Assembly (NCBI GenBank): GCA_039809125.1
Contig: JBDHUM010000001.1
Coordinates: 22,984 to 86,983, forward strand
DNA: 64,000 nt
DNA from: SZUA-359 sp039809125
GTDB lineage: Bacteria > Patescibacteriota > Saccharimonadia > Saccharimonadales > Saccharimonadaceae
Direction: 5' to 3'
Both the position numbers and the translations under genes were made by a program. The notes beneath the pieces are model-generated. The model was not told the DNA's origin. It saw only the letters and a program-made list of their open reading frames with translations, and searched no databases. Shown here one piece after another: positions 50,734 to 59,352 of the stretch. Every line of letters begins with the position of its first letter. Positions within the stretch are counted from its first letter, which is position 1.

Positions 50734-51751
50734 TTTTGTTGCCAGTATTATCTTATCGCTCATTATTGCTGGTGCCGGTTATGCATATTGGAATCGTGTT
50801 GAACTCATCGATACGTGGCGTGCTCACAAGTTCTCCCCTTCAAGTGAATTAGCGGCAGCTGTGGCACGCACAACGATGAGTGCGAAAGCTAAAAAAGTGT
50901 TCTATGCCAGCGAGCCGCGCATCGAGAGCACTAGCCGATTTAATAGTTACTGTGGCCAGCACGAATCGAGTTCAGCTACACTTGGTTGTTTTGCGCCAAA
51001 AAATCTTTGCCATGAGCCATTACCTAAGTCGATTGATCGTTACGGATGCTATGAGATAACGCTATTTAAGGTACAGAATGATCAACTAAACGGTATAGTT
51101 GATGTGACGGCTGCGCATGAAATGTTGCATGCAGTTTATGCACGGCTCGATGATTCAGAGCGGCAAAAAGTAAATAGAATGCTCGCCCAAAAGGGTAATG
51201 AACTATCTAAAGACGATGTCTTTAAAAAGCGGATGGAGGTTTATCAGTCATTAAGTCTCGAGGAGCGAATGGATGAACTGCATTCAATTATCGGTACTGA
51301 AGTTTCAAATTTACCGAATGACCTTGAGACATATTACCGTCAGTACTTTGTTGATAGGCACGCTGTTACGGTGCTCTACAGCAACTACTCAGAGAAGTTT
51401 AGCGTTTTGCAGAGAAAATCTGAAGAACTTGCGGGTATTCTTGACTCAATGGCGACAAGCATTAATCAGCGCGTCACCGACTACAATAACCGCGTTGGTC
51501 AAATTAAACAGCAGATAACAAGATTTAATGATCGGGCAGTACGCGGTGATTTCGACTCGATGACTGCATTCAACAACGAGCGTAGTCAACTGCAAGCGGT
51601 GACTGAAGAAATTAAAAATGAAGAGTCAGCAATTAGAGCGGCAATTGCTAACTACGAAGAGGTACGAGCCCAGTATGATTCGGTCGCGCTCGATCTCTCA
51701 AAGTTAAATAAAAGTATCGATAGCTCACTTGCGCCGGCTCCTGCGGTATAA
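50705..51751 (+). CDS. Membrane-anchored putative HExxH metallopeptidase with coiled-coil tail
   Basis: 348 residues. An N-terminal helix (about 10-28) anchors the protein. The outer part has HEMLH at 138-142 inside VTAAHEMLHAVYARL, a zinc-peptidase-like HExxH, with Glu191 or Glu199 as possible third ligand. Four cysteines (83, 95, 102, 115) precede it and could form disulfides. From about 225 to 335 a long coiled coil follows (QRKSEELAGILDSMATSINQ and on). The gene starts 29 nt inside clpC, with GAGG 7 nt upstream, so translation is coupled. Activity is an inference from the motif. Confidence 0.72.
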   Translation: MNQKSHWRRNFVASIILSLIIAGAGYAYWNRVELIDTWRAHKFSPSSELAAAVARTTMSAKAKKVFYASEPRIESTSRFNSYCGQHESSSATLGCFAPKNLCHEPLPKSIDRYGCYEITLFKVQNDQLNGIVDVTAAHEMLHAVYARLDDSERQKVNRMLAQKGNELSKDDVFKKRMEVYQSLSLEERMDELHSIIGTEVSNLPNDLETYYRQYFVDRHAVTVLYSNYSEKFSVLQRKSEELAGILDSMATSINQRVTDYNNRVGQIKQQITRFNDRAVRGDFDSMTAFNNERSQLQAVTEEIKNEESAIRAAIANYEEVRAQYDSVALDLSKLNKSIDSSLAPAPAV

Positions 51752-51759
51752 TTGGATAT
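51747..51759 (+). promoter_or_regulatory. Leaderless-type -10 box of radA
   Basis: TATAAT at 51747-51752 overlaps the stop of the previous gene; 7 nt then ATG 51760. Confidence 0.48.
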
Positions 51760-53112
51760 ATGGCTAAGACAAAGACAACTTTTGTGTGTCAAGCGTGTGG
51801 TACAAGTTTCACGAAGTGGGCAGGTCGCTGCGAAAACTGCGGCGAATGGAACTCGCTTGTGGAACAAATCATTGAGAGAGGTAGCTCTCAGCTTGCAAAG
51901 TCAACCAAGACCGGGCAAGTTCTGAGCGCAACACCGTTTGATGCAATTTCTAAAAAAGAACATCGGCAGCGGCTCGCGACTGGGTTTGACGATTTTGATA
52001 CCGTCCTTGGAGGTGGAATTCTGCCAGGCAGCGTGCTTTTACTTGCGGGACAGCCAGGTATTGGCAAAAGCACGCTTTTACTGCAGGTTGCTGGAGCCCT
52101 AGCAGACATTGTTTCAGTGCTCTATGCTAGTGGCGAGGAATCAGCTTCGCAAGTAAAGCTACGTGCCGAACGTTTAAAAGTTGCTAATAGCGATTCACTG
52201 CTTTTTGTAGCTAGTACCAGTGCAAATGATATTGCGGCAACCATTCGCAGTGGCTCGGCTAAACTGATAATAATTGATTCAATTCAAACACTCGCCCTGG
52301 ATGAAATATCATCGGCGCCCGGCACAGTTAGTCAGATTACCAATTCGAGCAATGCCATCATCAGGGCTGCTAAAGAATCTGGTGCCGCGGTGATTTTGGT
52401 TGGCCATGTTACAAAGGAAGGGTCGATTGCTGGACCGAAGGTGCTCGAACATTTGGTCGACGTCGTTTTGCAGTTTGAAGGTGATCGTTACGGTGGTTTT
52501 AAGGTTATTCGTGCCGCCAAAAATCGTTTTGGATCGACGAGTGAGGCTGCGATTTTTGAAATGGACGAGGAAGGGTTAAAAATTGTTACAAATCCTTCAG
52601 CCGAGCTTTTGGCTGAACGCCGCGACGGGGATGGATCGATTGTGTTTGCCACGCTCGAAGGAACCAGGGCACTGCTTGTTGAAATTCAAGCTCTTGTAAA
52701 TCCGACATCATTCGGGTATCCTAAGAGAACGTCAAGTGGATTCGATCTGAATCGATTGACGCTTTTGATTGCGGTGTTAGAACGGCGCACAAAATTGAAA
52801 TTATCGGACAAAGATATTTATATCAATGTTGTTGGTGGTATCAGGCTCAGTGAACCAGCAGCGGATCTAGCGGTCTGTATGGCGATTGCCAGTGCGGCCG
52901 CTGAACGCAAATTGGCGTCTGGTGCGGTAGTCTTTGGGGAGGTTGGTTTAGGTGGTGAGATTAGGTCTGTTGTCGGGGTGGACAAGCGAGTTGCCGAAGC
53001 AAAAAAGCTTGGGTTTACCTATGCAATTGCACCGCAACAATCAAAACCAAACCCATTTATCAAATCGGTTGGAGATATGCGACAAGCTCTCATTAACCAT
53101 TTAAAATCATAA
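51760..53112 (+). CDS. radA: DNA repair protein RadA/Sms
   Basis: 450 residues. An N-terminal four-Cys zinc finger (CQACG ... CENCGEWN) is followed by a RecA-like ATPase (Walker A GQPGIGKSTLLLQ), the RadA signature AAKNRFGSTSEA and a C-terminal Lon-protease-like domain (VVGGIRLSEPAADLAVCMAIAS, VFGEVGLGGEIRSV). It acts in branch migration during recombination and in processing DNA taken up by natural transformation. Confidence 0.96.
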   Translation: MAKTKTTFVCQACGTSFTKWAGRCENCGEWNSLVEQIIERGSSQLAKSTKTGQVLSATPFDAISKKEHRQRLATGFDDFDTVLGGGILPGSVLLLAGQPGIGKSTLLLQVAGALADIVSVLYASGEESASQVKLRAERLKVANSDSLLFVASTSANDIAATIRSGSAKLIIIDSIQTLALDEISSAPGTVSQITNSSNAIIRAAKESGAAVILVGHVTKEGSIAGPKVLEHLVDVVLQFEGDRYGGFKVIRAAKNRFGSTSEAAIFEMDEEGLKIVTNPSAELLAERRDGDGSIVFATLEGTRALLVEIQALVNPTSFGYPKRTSSGFDLNRLTLLIAVLERRTKLKLSDKDIYINVVGGIRLSEPAADLAVCMAIASAAAERKLASGAVVFGEVGLGGEIRSVVGVDKRVAEAKKLGFTYAIAPQQSKPNPFIKSVGDMRQALINHLKS

Positions 53113-53129
53113 AAAAGGAACATATTTTA

Positions 53130-53975
53130 ATGGATAGTCAACTAATAGTCATCAGTCTGCTTGTGCTGATTTTTTTGCAAACAAGCTGGCAAACATATGC
53201 ACTGCTTAAAAAACGACAACAAAACAGTGGCCAATCGATTTACATCGATAGCTCGGTGCTGATGGATGGTCGAATTATATCAATTGCAAAAACTGGTTTT
53301 TTTCCTGGTACACTTGTGATCCCTCGCAGTGTTATTGGCGAAATGCAATTTTTAGCCGATAACGGTGACACCGAAAAACGCGAACGAGCCAGGCGCGGTC
53401 TTGATACTGCTAAAGAATTACAGTCGCTTGAGATGGTGAATGTAGAAATCTTACAAGATGGCTCACGTGCTGAAGAGGGTGTTGATGATCGGCTTCTCTC
53501 GCTTGCTAAAAAGTATGGCGGAGCTGTTTGCACGATTGATTTTAATCTCAACAAGGTGGCGCAGGTTGAGGGAGTTCCAGTACTAAATATCAATGAACTC
53601 GCTAGAGAACTTCGAATGAGCTACCTTCCGGGAGATAGTATGCGGCTCGAGCTAACAAGCCGAGGATCGGATAGTCATCAAGCTGTAGGCCACCTCGCTG
53701 ATGGCACAATGGTTGTAGTGGAGAGAGCTGTTGGTTTGGTCGGCACGAATGTTGATATTGAGGTAGTCAGGAGTATTCAAACGGCTGCCGGTCGTATGAT
53801 GTTCGCCAAGTTGAAATCACCGAAAAAGAAGACACTTATAACTTCACCTAAGGTTCAACGTAAAAAGAATGGTGGACAGAGGCCGCTTGATCGTTCACGT
53901 GCTGTCAGGCAGATTCGTTCACATGGCCAAGAAGACAAGTTAATCGAGCTGGTTGATCGTCAGGCTCGAAACTGA
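53130..53975 (+). CDS. PIN-TRAM domain protein (YacL-like), membrane-anchored
   Basis: 281 residues. One N-terminal helix (about 3-22) is followed by a PIN nuclease domain: IDSSVLMDGR with the first Asp, Glu in IPRSVIGEMQ, EGVDDRLLSLA and CTIDFNLNKVA with further acidic residues. A TRAM RNA-binding domain follows (DSMRLELTSRGSDSHQAVGHL) and then a basic tail. It is the short form of Bacillus YacL, which has four helices. RNA cleavage is suggested by family, not shown. It is 17 nt behind radA and ends 11 nt from the opposing PBP stop. Confidence 0.88.
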   Translation: MDSQLIVISLLVLIFLQTSWQTYALLKKRQQNSGQSIYIDSSVLMDGRIISIAKTGFFPGTLVIPRSVIGEMQFLADNGDTEKRERARRGLDTAKELQSLEMVNVEILQDGSRAEEGVDDRLLSLAKKYGGAVCTIDFNLNKVAQVEGVPVLNINELARELRMSYLPGDSMRLELTSRGSDSHQAVGHLADGTMVVVERAVGLVGTNVDIEVVRSIQTAAGRMMFAKLKSPKKKTLITSPKVQRKKNGGQRPLDRSRAVRQIRSHGQEDKLIELVDRQARN

Positions 53976-53986
53976 AGGATAGCAGT

Positions 53987-56638
53987 TTAGTTTTTTGTCC
54001 AGTTTTGGCTGTCATTACCGGTGTAGTAGCCCTGATCGGTGACCGTTGCCGAGACATCAAAACTATCCGTACTTGAGCTAATGTTACTGTCTACCGTGAC
54101 CGTACCACTGTTGCTGCTAATTGGAATTGATCGCTGAGAGCCTTTAATATTCAGATTGATCTCACTGAGAGGGAACTTACCGGCAGAGTAATTTAAAGTA
54201 ATCTTTCGCCCATTGTTTGACACGGAGATCGAAACGGTTGGTTTCGCGTCACTACACGCATGTGCATTGTCTTCGGCATTTGGGTCGTAACCTTCCGTGC
54301 TCGAGTATACTTTCTTTTTAGTAACTGGATCAATGGTCGAACTGACTGCTACCTCAATCCTGGCCCCATCTGGGGTACAGTTTGTAGCTTTCTTTTTCGA
54401 AACTCGATCAAAAACTATTTTTTCGCTGGTTTGGCTTTTAGCTTTATTGTACCAACTTGGGTAGACTTCACTACCGATTCTTTGAATACCCTGAGGTTGA
54501 GCAAACCAATCACCTGATTTCCATTTGCCTTCGTTCGCGTAAATATCAAGGTGTGCATAGCGCATGACTTCATTGACTAGAGGTCCAGATAGTCCTGAGT
54601 TTTGCGAAGCGATTACCGTGTTGTCGCTGTTCCCCAGCCAGGTGGTCATTGCTAAAGCTGGGCTATAGCTGGCGAGCCAGAGATCTTTTGGATGACCATC
54701 TTTGTCGGTTGTACCGGTTTTGGTAGCAGTTTTTACGCCAGCTATTTCGATTCCGGGTGGGTTACCATGTAAGGCAGCACGCGCATTACGATCACCTAGA
54801 ATATCATTGACGATGTAGGCAGCTTGAGAATCAATAACCTGCTTGCTTTCATCTTTATATTTTTTCAATGTTTCGCCCTGACTATTTTTTACTTCTAGGA
54901 TAGTTGAGTATGGTCTGTATAAGCCCATTCGCGCTAGGGTAGTGTAAGCATTCGTATGCTCAATTTGTCGAGTGCCACAACCGCCGATCGCCGACGACAA
55001 GCCGAAGGCAGATTCTTGAGTACAGTAGTTTGTTTCACCTTCTGCGCGCATAAAATCCATTGTCTGCTCCAAACCGCTGACGTACATCGCCTTGACAGCC
55101 GGTACGTTACGCGACAAAGCAAGTGCACGCCGTACGCTAATTCCTCCCATAAACTTACCATCCCAGTTCGATAGTTTCGCGCCATAAATACCGTTCATTG
55201 TGTTATCGTCGGCTAGCACTGAGCCGCTGCCGTAATTTTGTTTACCTTCACCCTGATCAGAGAATAATTTCGCATAGACAAACGGCTTTATTGATGATCC
55301 AGGCTGAATGTACGATGTGGCAGCATTGTCTTGTCCAAATCCGGGCGTTTTGAAATCTCGACTGCCAAGCAGGGCAACGATTTGACCTGTCGCCACATCT
55401 TCTACGACAGATGAGGTATTGGATATACGACTGTATTCAGGACGCACTCCGTAGCTACCATCAAAAAACTTGGTTGTCGATTCTTCAAGTTTTTGCTGAA
55501 TACGGTAATCGAGCGATGTTTTTACCGTTAGACCACCTTTTCCAACCACTGCCGATGTTAGCTCATTTGAAAGTTGATCTCGAACCATCAAAACAAAGTG
55601 AGGTGCTTTAATATTATCGAGCTGATCAACCACCGGCTTGATCGTGTCAATAATTGGAACTTTTTTAGCTTTGTCAGCTTCTGCCTGAGTGATAAATTTT
55701 TGGTTTACCATTTTATCAAGTACCAGGTGCTGACGAGCAATTAGCGCCTTATGTCCTTCGACTTTGTAAGGATTGTAAAGCCCTGGCTGGTTCGGGATTG
55801 CCGCTAGCAAAGCAGATTCTTCAAGGGTTAACTCTTTGGCCGACTTGCCGAAGTAGCTTTGAGCAGCAGACTCAACCCCGTTACGCCGTCCACCGTAAGA
55901 CGATTCGTTCAAATAAAGATTTAGAATCTGATCTTTTGAGTACATGCGCTCAATTTCAATTGCCAGAATTGCTTCTTTAATTTTACGAGGAACTCCGTCA
56001 AGGCCACGCTTACCGGCCTCGTCAGCTAGGAATACTTGCTTAACAAGTTGTTGTGTAATTGTTGAGCCACCCTGCACTTGATTGCCTTGAGCATTGTTAA
56101 AGACAGAACGAATAATACCAACAACACTAATACCATCATGCTTGTAAAAATCGGTATCTTCAATTGCGATAGTAGCTTTTTTCATTGGTTCGCTAATTTC
56201 ACTGAATTCGACAGCTAAACGATAATTACCCTCGCCCTTATCCTCCCAAAGGAGTATATTATTACGATCATAATAGCGGGTGACGGTTGTTTGTACTCTT
56301 TCGGCAATTTTTCCTGGCCGAACGGATTCTATATCACTACGGAAATAAGCAAAAACGGCTCCTACTGTTAAAACAATTAGTAAAATGAAAGCTCCGAACA
56401 GCTTGAGAGCCATGAAGGCGCCTCGCCGACTGAACCAATAAGCTGCCACTCGTTTTGGATGCAAACGATACAAAAACCGTTTCATCGGATGTTTCGGTAG
56501 ACTAGCAAGATATTCTGCGCGTTTGCGCGCGTTTGCATCTTTTTTTGTACGTCGTTTGCGCGCGAGATTCGAATATACTTTAATTGGTCTCGTCCGTCTT
56601 GATGGTTTTTTCACCACGAAATTGTTTTGCCCCCGCAT
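53987..56638 (-). CDS. Class A penicillin-binding protein (PBP1A-like)
   Basis: Bifunctional peptidoglycan synthase, 883 residues. A basic cytoplasmic start precedes one membrane helix (about 74-97). The glycosyltransferase domain has catalytic E160 in EDTDFYKHDG and GGSTITQQLVKQ. The transpeptidase domain has S448 in SSIK, SRN at 509-511 and KTGT at 640-643. The C-terminal 120 residues form an Ig-like/fibronectin-like module (YSAGKFPLSEINLNIKGSQ) rich in Ser/Asn. TATACA lies 7 nt upstream of ATG 56638, and TATAAT 22 nt upstream is an alternative -10 box. Confidence 0.95.
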   Translation of the reverse strand: MRGQNNFVVKKPSRRTRPIKVYSNLARKRRTKKDANARKRAEYLASLPKHPMKRFLYRLHPKRVAAYWFSRRGAFMALKLFGAFILLIVLTVGAVFAYFRSDIESVRPGKIAERVQTTVTRYYDRNNILLWEDKGEGNYRLAVEFSEISEPMKKATIAIEDTDFYKHDGISVVGIIRSVFNNAQGNQVQGGSTITQQLVKQVFLADEAGKRGLDGVPRKIKEAILAIEIERMYSKDQILNLYLNESSYGGRRNGVESAAQSYFGKSAKELTLEESALLAAIPNQPGLYNPYKVEGHKALIARQHLVLDKMVNQKFITQAEADKAKKVPIIDTIKPVVDQLDNIKAPHFVLMVRDQLSNELTSAVVGKGGLTVKTSLDYRIQQKLEESTTKFFDGSYGVRPEYSRISNTSSVVEDVATGQIVALLGSRDFKTPGFGQDNAATSYIQPGSSIKPFVYAKLFSDQGEGKQNYGSGSVLADDNTMNGIYGAKLSNWDGKFMGGISVRRALALSRNVPAVKAMYVSGLEQTMDFMRAEGETNYCTQESAFGLSSAIGGCGTRQIEHTNAYTTLARMGLYRPYSTILEVKNSQGETLKKYKDESKQVIDSQAAYIVNDILGDRNARAALHGNPPGIEIAGVKTATKTGTTDKDGHPKDLWLASYSPALAMTTWLGNSDNTVIASQNSGLSGPLVNEVMRYAHLDIYANEGKWKSGDWFAQPQGIQRIGSEVYPSWYNKAKSQTSEKIVFDRVSKKKATNCTPDGARIEVAVSSTIDPVTKKKVYSSTEGYDPNAEDNAHACSDAKPTVSISVSNNGRKITLNYSAGKFPLSEINLNIKGSQRSIPISSNSGTVTVDSNISSSTDSFDVSATVTDQGYYTGNDSQNWTKN

Positions 56639-56702
56639 CTTACTTTGTATAACTTGCTACATTATAGCACTTTTTCATCCCAGCAAGTGCTAGTTTGTCT
56701 GG

Positions 56703-56715
56703 TATAATTATCCAC
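56703..56715 (+). promoter_or_regulatory. Leaderless-type extended -10 box of tyrS
   Basis: TGG plus TATAAT (56703-56708), 7 nt, ATG 56716. No Shine-Dalgarno sequence and no T-box-like leader. Confidence 0.5.
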
Positions 56716-57927
56716 ATGACCACACTCTCTGAAGAACTCGCTTGGCGCGGTTTCGTTAATCAACATACCTTCACCGACGAATCAGACATTAATCAACCAC
56801 GTACGTTTTACTGGGGTGTCGATCCAAGTGCAGATAGTATGACAATCGGTAATTTAGCACCTGCCATGATGATCCGACACTTCATAAATCATGGGCATAA
56901 AGCGATTTTACTGGTGGGGGGTGCGACCGGTATGATTGGCGATCCTGATGGCAAAAAACAGGAACGCGATCTAAAAACGCTTGAAATAATTGCGGCAAAC
57001 AAGGTGGCTATTAGCGCCCAGTATCGGTCAATTTTTGCCGGTCAAGACTTTGAGATTGTCGATAACTACGATTGGTTTAAGGATATAAGCTATCTTGAAT
57101 TTCTGCGTGGTGTTGGTAAGCACGTTAGTATGACAAAAATGCTTGATCGTGAGTTTATAAAAGCAAGAATAGGCGAAGGTGGTGAAGGAATTAGTTATGC
57201 TGAGTTTAGCTATGCATTAATTCAGGGCTACGATTTCTTACATTTATTCCGTGAGAAAAATGCTACTCTGCAGCTTGGAGGTAGTGATCAATGGGGCAAC
57301 ATGATTTCTGGGGTACAGCTCATTCGTCGTTTAGAAAATGAAGAGACGCACGTCTGGTCGACCCCGCTTGTCATAAACAAACAAACAGGCGTTAAGTTTG
57401 GCAAGAGTGAGGGCGGAGCGATCTGGCTTGATCCTACAAAAACTAGCCCTTACAAGTTTTTTCAGTTCTGGCTGAACGTCGACGACGAAACAGCCGAGGA
57501 CTTGGTGAAAATCTACACGTTACTCGACTACGAAACGATTGAGCGTTTAATTGGTGAACATCGCGCTGATCCTGGCAAGCGTATCCTGCAAAAAACACTT
57601 GCCCGTGAAGTAACTGAACTTGTTCATGGACAAGCCAAGCGAGATGCTCTTGAGCGCGTTACTGCTGTGTTGTTTGGCGATGAAGTATTTACTTCGTTGT
57701 CAAATAGTGATGTAGATGAACTAGCGAACGAAATACCCGCAGTTGGTCTACAGAATGTTACATCAGCGTTGATAGCAGCTGGAGTTTGCCAGAGTAATGG
57801 TGAGGCAAAACGGCTAATAGCAAATAACGCCATCTCGGTGAATGGTCAAAAAGTTTCTAACGATATTACTATAACTACTCCAAGCCTAATCAAAAAGGGC
57901 AAGAATATCTTTGTGCTTGTTCGCTAA
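56716..57927 (+). CDS. tyrS: Tyrosyl-tRNA synthetase
   Basis: Class I synthetase, 403 residues. The HIGH-equivalent lies in DPSADSMTIGNLAP. GSDQWGNMISG is the tyrosine pocket region, the KMSKS-equivalent is VKFGKSEGGAIWLD, and a C-terminal S4 RNA-binding domain is present (SNGEAKRLIANNAISVNGQ). In HIGH the usual first His is Ser/Met (DSMTIGN), while the final His position is Asn. The frame opens earlier (56695); ATG 56716 is favoured by the -10 box. Confidence 0.95.
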   Translation: MTTLSEELAWRGFVNQHTFTDESDINQPRTFYWGVDPSADSMTIGNLAPAMMIRHFINHGHKAILLVGGATGMIGDPDGKKQERDLKTLEIIAANKVAISAQYRSIFAGQDFEIVDNYDWFKDISYLEFLRGVGKHVSMTKMLDREFIKARIGEGGEGISYAEFSYALIQGYDFLHLFREKNATLQLGGSDQWGNMISGVQLIRRLENEETHVWSTPLVINKQTGVKFGKSEGGAIWLDPTKTSPYKFFQFWLNVDDETAEDLVKIYTLLDYETIERLIGEHRADPGKRILQKTLAREVTELVHGQAKRDALERVTAVLFGDEVFTSLSNSDVDELANEIPAVGLQNVTSALIAAGVCQSNGEAKRLIANNAISVNGQKVSNDITITTPSLIKKGKNIFVLVR

Positions 57928-57930
57928 AGA

Positions 57931-59289
57931 CTACTGAGCACCGGTTTTATCACGAACCACCGATTCAATGACAGCAAGCTCGCGGTCGAGTGTAGTTTGA
58001 TCGACGGCTTCAATATTTAGCCTAATAACGGGCTCTGTGTTGCTACCGCGCAAGTTGAACCAGAAATCATCAGCCTCAACAGTTAATCCATCGAGTTCAT
58101 CTTGGTCGTACTTGGCGTAGTGCTGTCTTAATTCAGTAAACACACTGTCTTTTTCGGTAGTTTCAAAATTTATTTCAGCAGGCATGATGTATCGGCGGTA
58201 TTCGTCTACGAGCTGAGATAGTTTTTTTCCTGATTGACTTAATGCTTCAATAACATGCAAAGCGGCAATTAAGCCAGAGTCGGCGTCGTAGTTTGTTTTA
58301 AAAAACAGGTGTCCGGTGGTTTCGCCGCCAAACGTAGCACCGACTTCGCGGACCTTTGCTCCGATATATACGCGTCCCGCCTTTGTGCGGACAGGTTCTC
58401 CGCCCCACTCGCGTATGAACTCTTTTGTTGCTCGGCTAGTTCGAACATCATGTACAATTTTGCTGTTTGGTGTTTTTTCGAGCATGAGCTTACTGACAAT
58501 TGTCACCAAGTCGGTCCCCAGTACTGGTCGCCCCATGTCATCAACAAAGCCAGCACGGTCACCATCACCATCAAATGCGATTCCAAAATCATACTGATTG
58601 TTTTTGACACGCTCAATTAAGTCTTTTAAGTTCTCTGGTTTTTGAGGATTGGCCTCATGGTTGGGAAAAGTACCATCGAGTTCAAAGTACATCGCTTCGG
58701 CTTCGAGGGGCAATCGCTGCAGTACAGTCGGTAAAATAGCTCCCGCCATACCGTTTCCTGTGTCAATTGCAATACGAAATTTCGGCCAGGCAGATGGAGT
58801 GATCGCACTCAGTGCGTGATCAACCCACTCGCTCGTGAGATTCTTTTCAGTCAACGTCCCCTTGGTGTCGGCAGGTACAAAAGTTTCACGCTCGGCAAGA
58901 TCACGAATTGCATCTAGTCCGCTGTCGAGTCCTACGGGAGTAACCTTGTCTCGATAAATTTTTATACCGTTATAATCACCTGCATTGTGACTCGCGGTTA
59001 CAACAATGCCACCGGCTAAATCGTAAGCCCCGACAGCGAAGTAGATCATGTCACTGGTGACTTCGCCAATATCCCAAACGTCTCTTCCTTGAGTGCGAAG
59101 CCCTTCAATAACAGCATCAGCCAATTGCTTCGAATCTGGGCGCATATCGCGGCCAACAGCGACAATGCCCGGGGTTGTGAGCCATTGTGCTGTTGCAGCG
59201 CCTACTTTGTTACATAACTCAGTTGTCAGTTCAGTGTTTACTTTGCCTCGTATGTCATAAGCTTTAAAAATATGCGATGGAAATGTCAT
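57931..59289 (-). CDS. Phosphomannomutase/phosphoglucomutase
   Basis: Alpha-D-phosphohexomutase of 452 residues. FKAYDIRGKVN starts domain 1. The phosphoserine motif reads TASHNAGDYNGIK (Ala replaces the usual Pro). The metal loop is FDGDGDRAGFV, the sugar loop GGETTGHLFF, and the phosphate site RGSNTEPVIRLN. It interconverts hexose 1- and 6-phosphates and would supply GalU. GAGGAGG sits 3 nt before ATG 59289; an in-frame GTG at 59301 is less likely because the protein family starts at TFPSHIFKAYD. Confidence 0.93.
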   Translation of the reverse strand: MTFPSHIFKAYDIRGKVNTELTTELCNKVGAATAQWLTTPGIVAVGRDMRPDSKQLADAVIEGLRTQGRDVWDIGEVTSDMIYFAVGAYDLAGGIVVTASHNAGDYNGIKIYRDKVTPVGLDSGLDAIRDLAERETFVPADTKGTLTEKNLTSEWVDHALSAITPSAWPKFRIAIDTGNGMAGAILPTVLQRLPLEAEAMYFELDGTFPNHEANPQKPENLKDLIERVKNNQYDFGIAFDGDGDRAGFVDDMGRPVLGTDLVTIVSKLMLEKTPNSKIVHDVRTSRATKEFIREWGGEPVRTKAGRVYIGAKVREVGATFGGETTGHLFFKTNYDADSGLIAALHVIEALSQSGKKLSQLVDEYRRYIMPAEINFETTEKDSVFTELRQHYAKYDQDELDGLTVEADDFWFNLRGSNTEPVIRLNIEAVDQTTLDRELAVIESVVRDKTGAQ

Positions 59290-59352
59290 AGGCCTCCTCA
59301 CGTTATAATATGCTGCTATTGTATCATTTTGTAACTTGCTACACTGTATAAT

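Noticed and set aside
56639..56715. T-box or other riboswitch upstream of tyrS
   Set aside because: Only about 77 nt separate tyrS from the divergent PBP gene and the -10 box lies 7 nt before the ATG, leaving no leader for a riboswitch.
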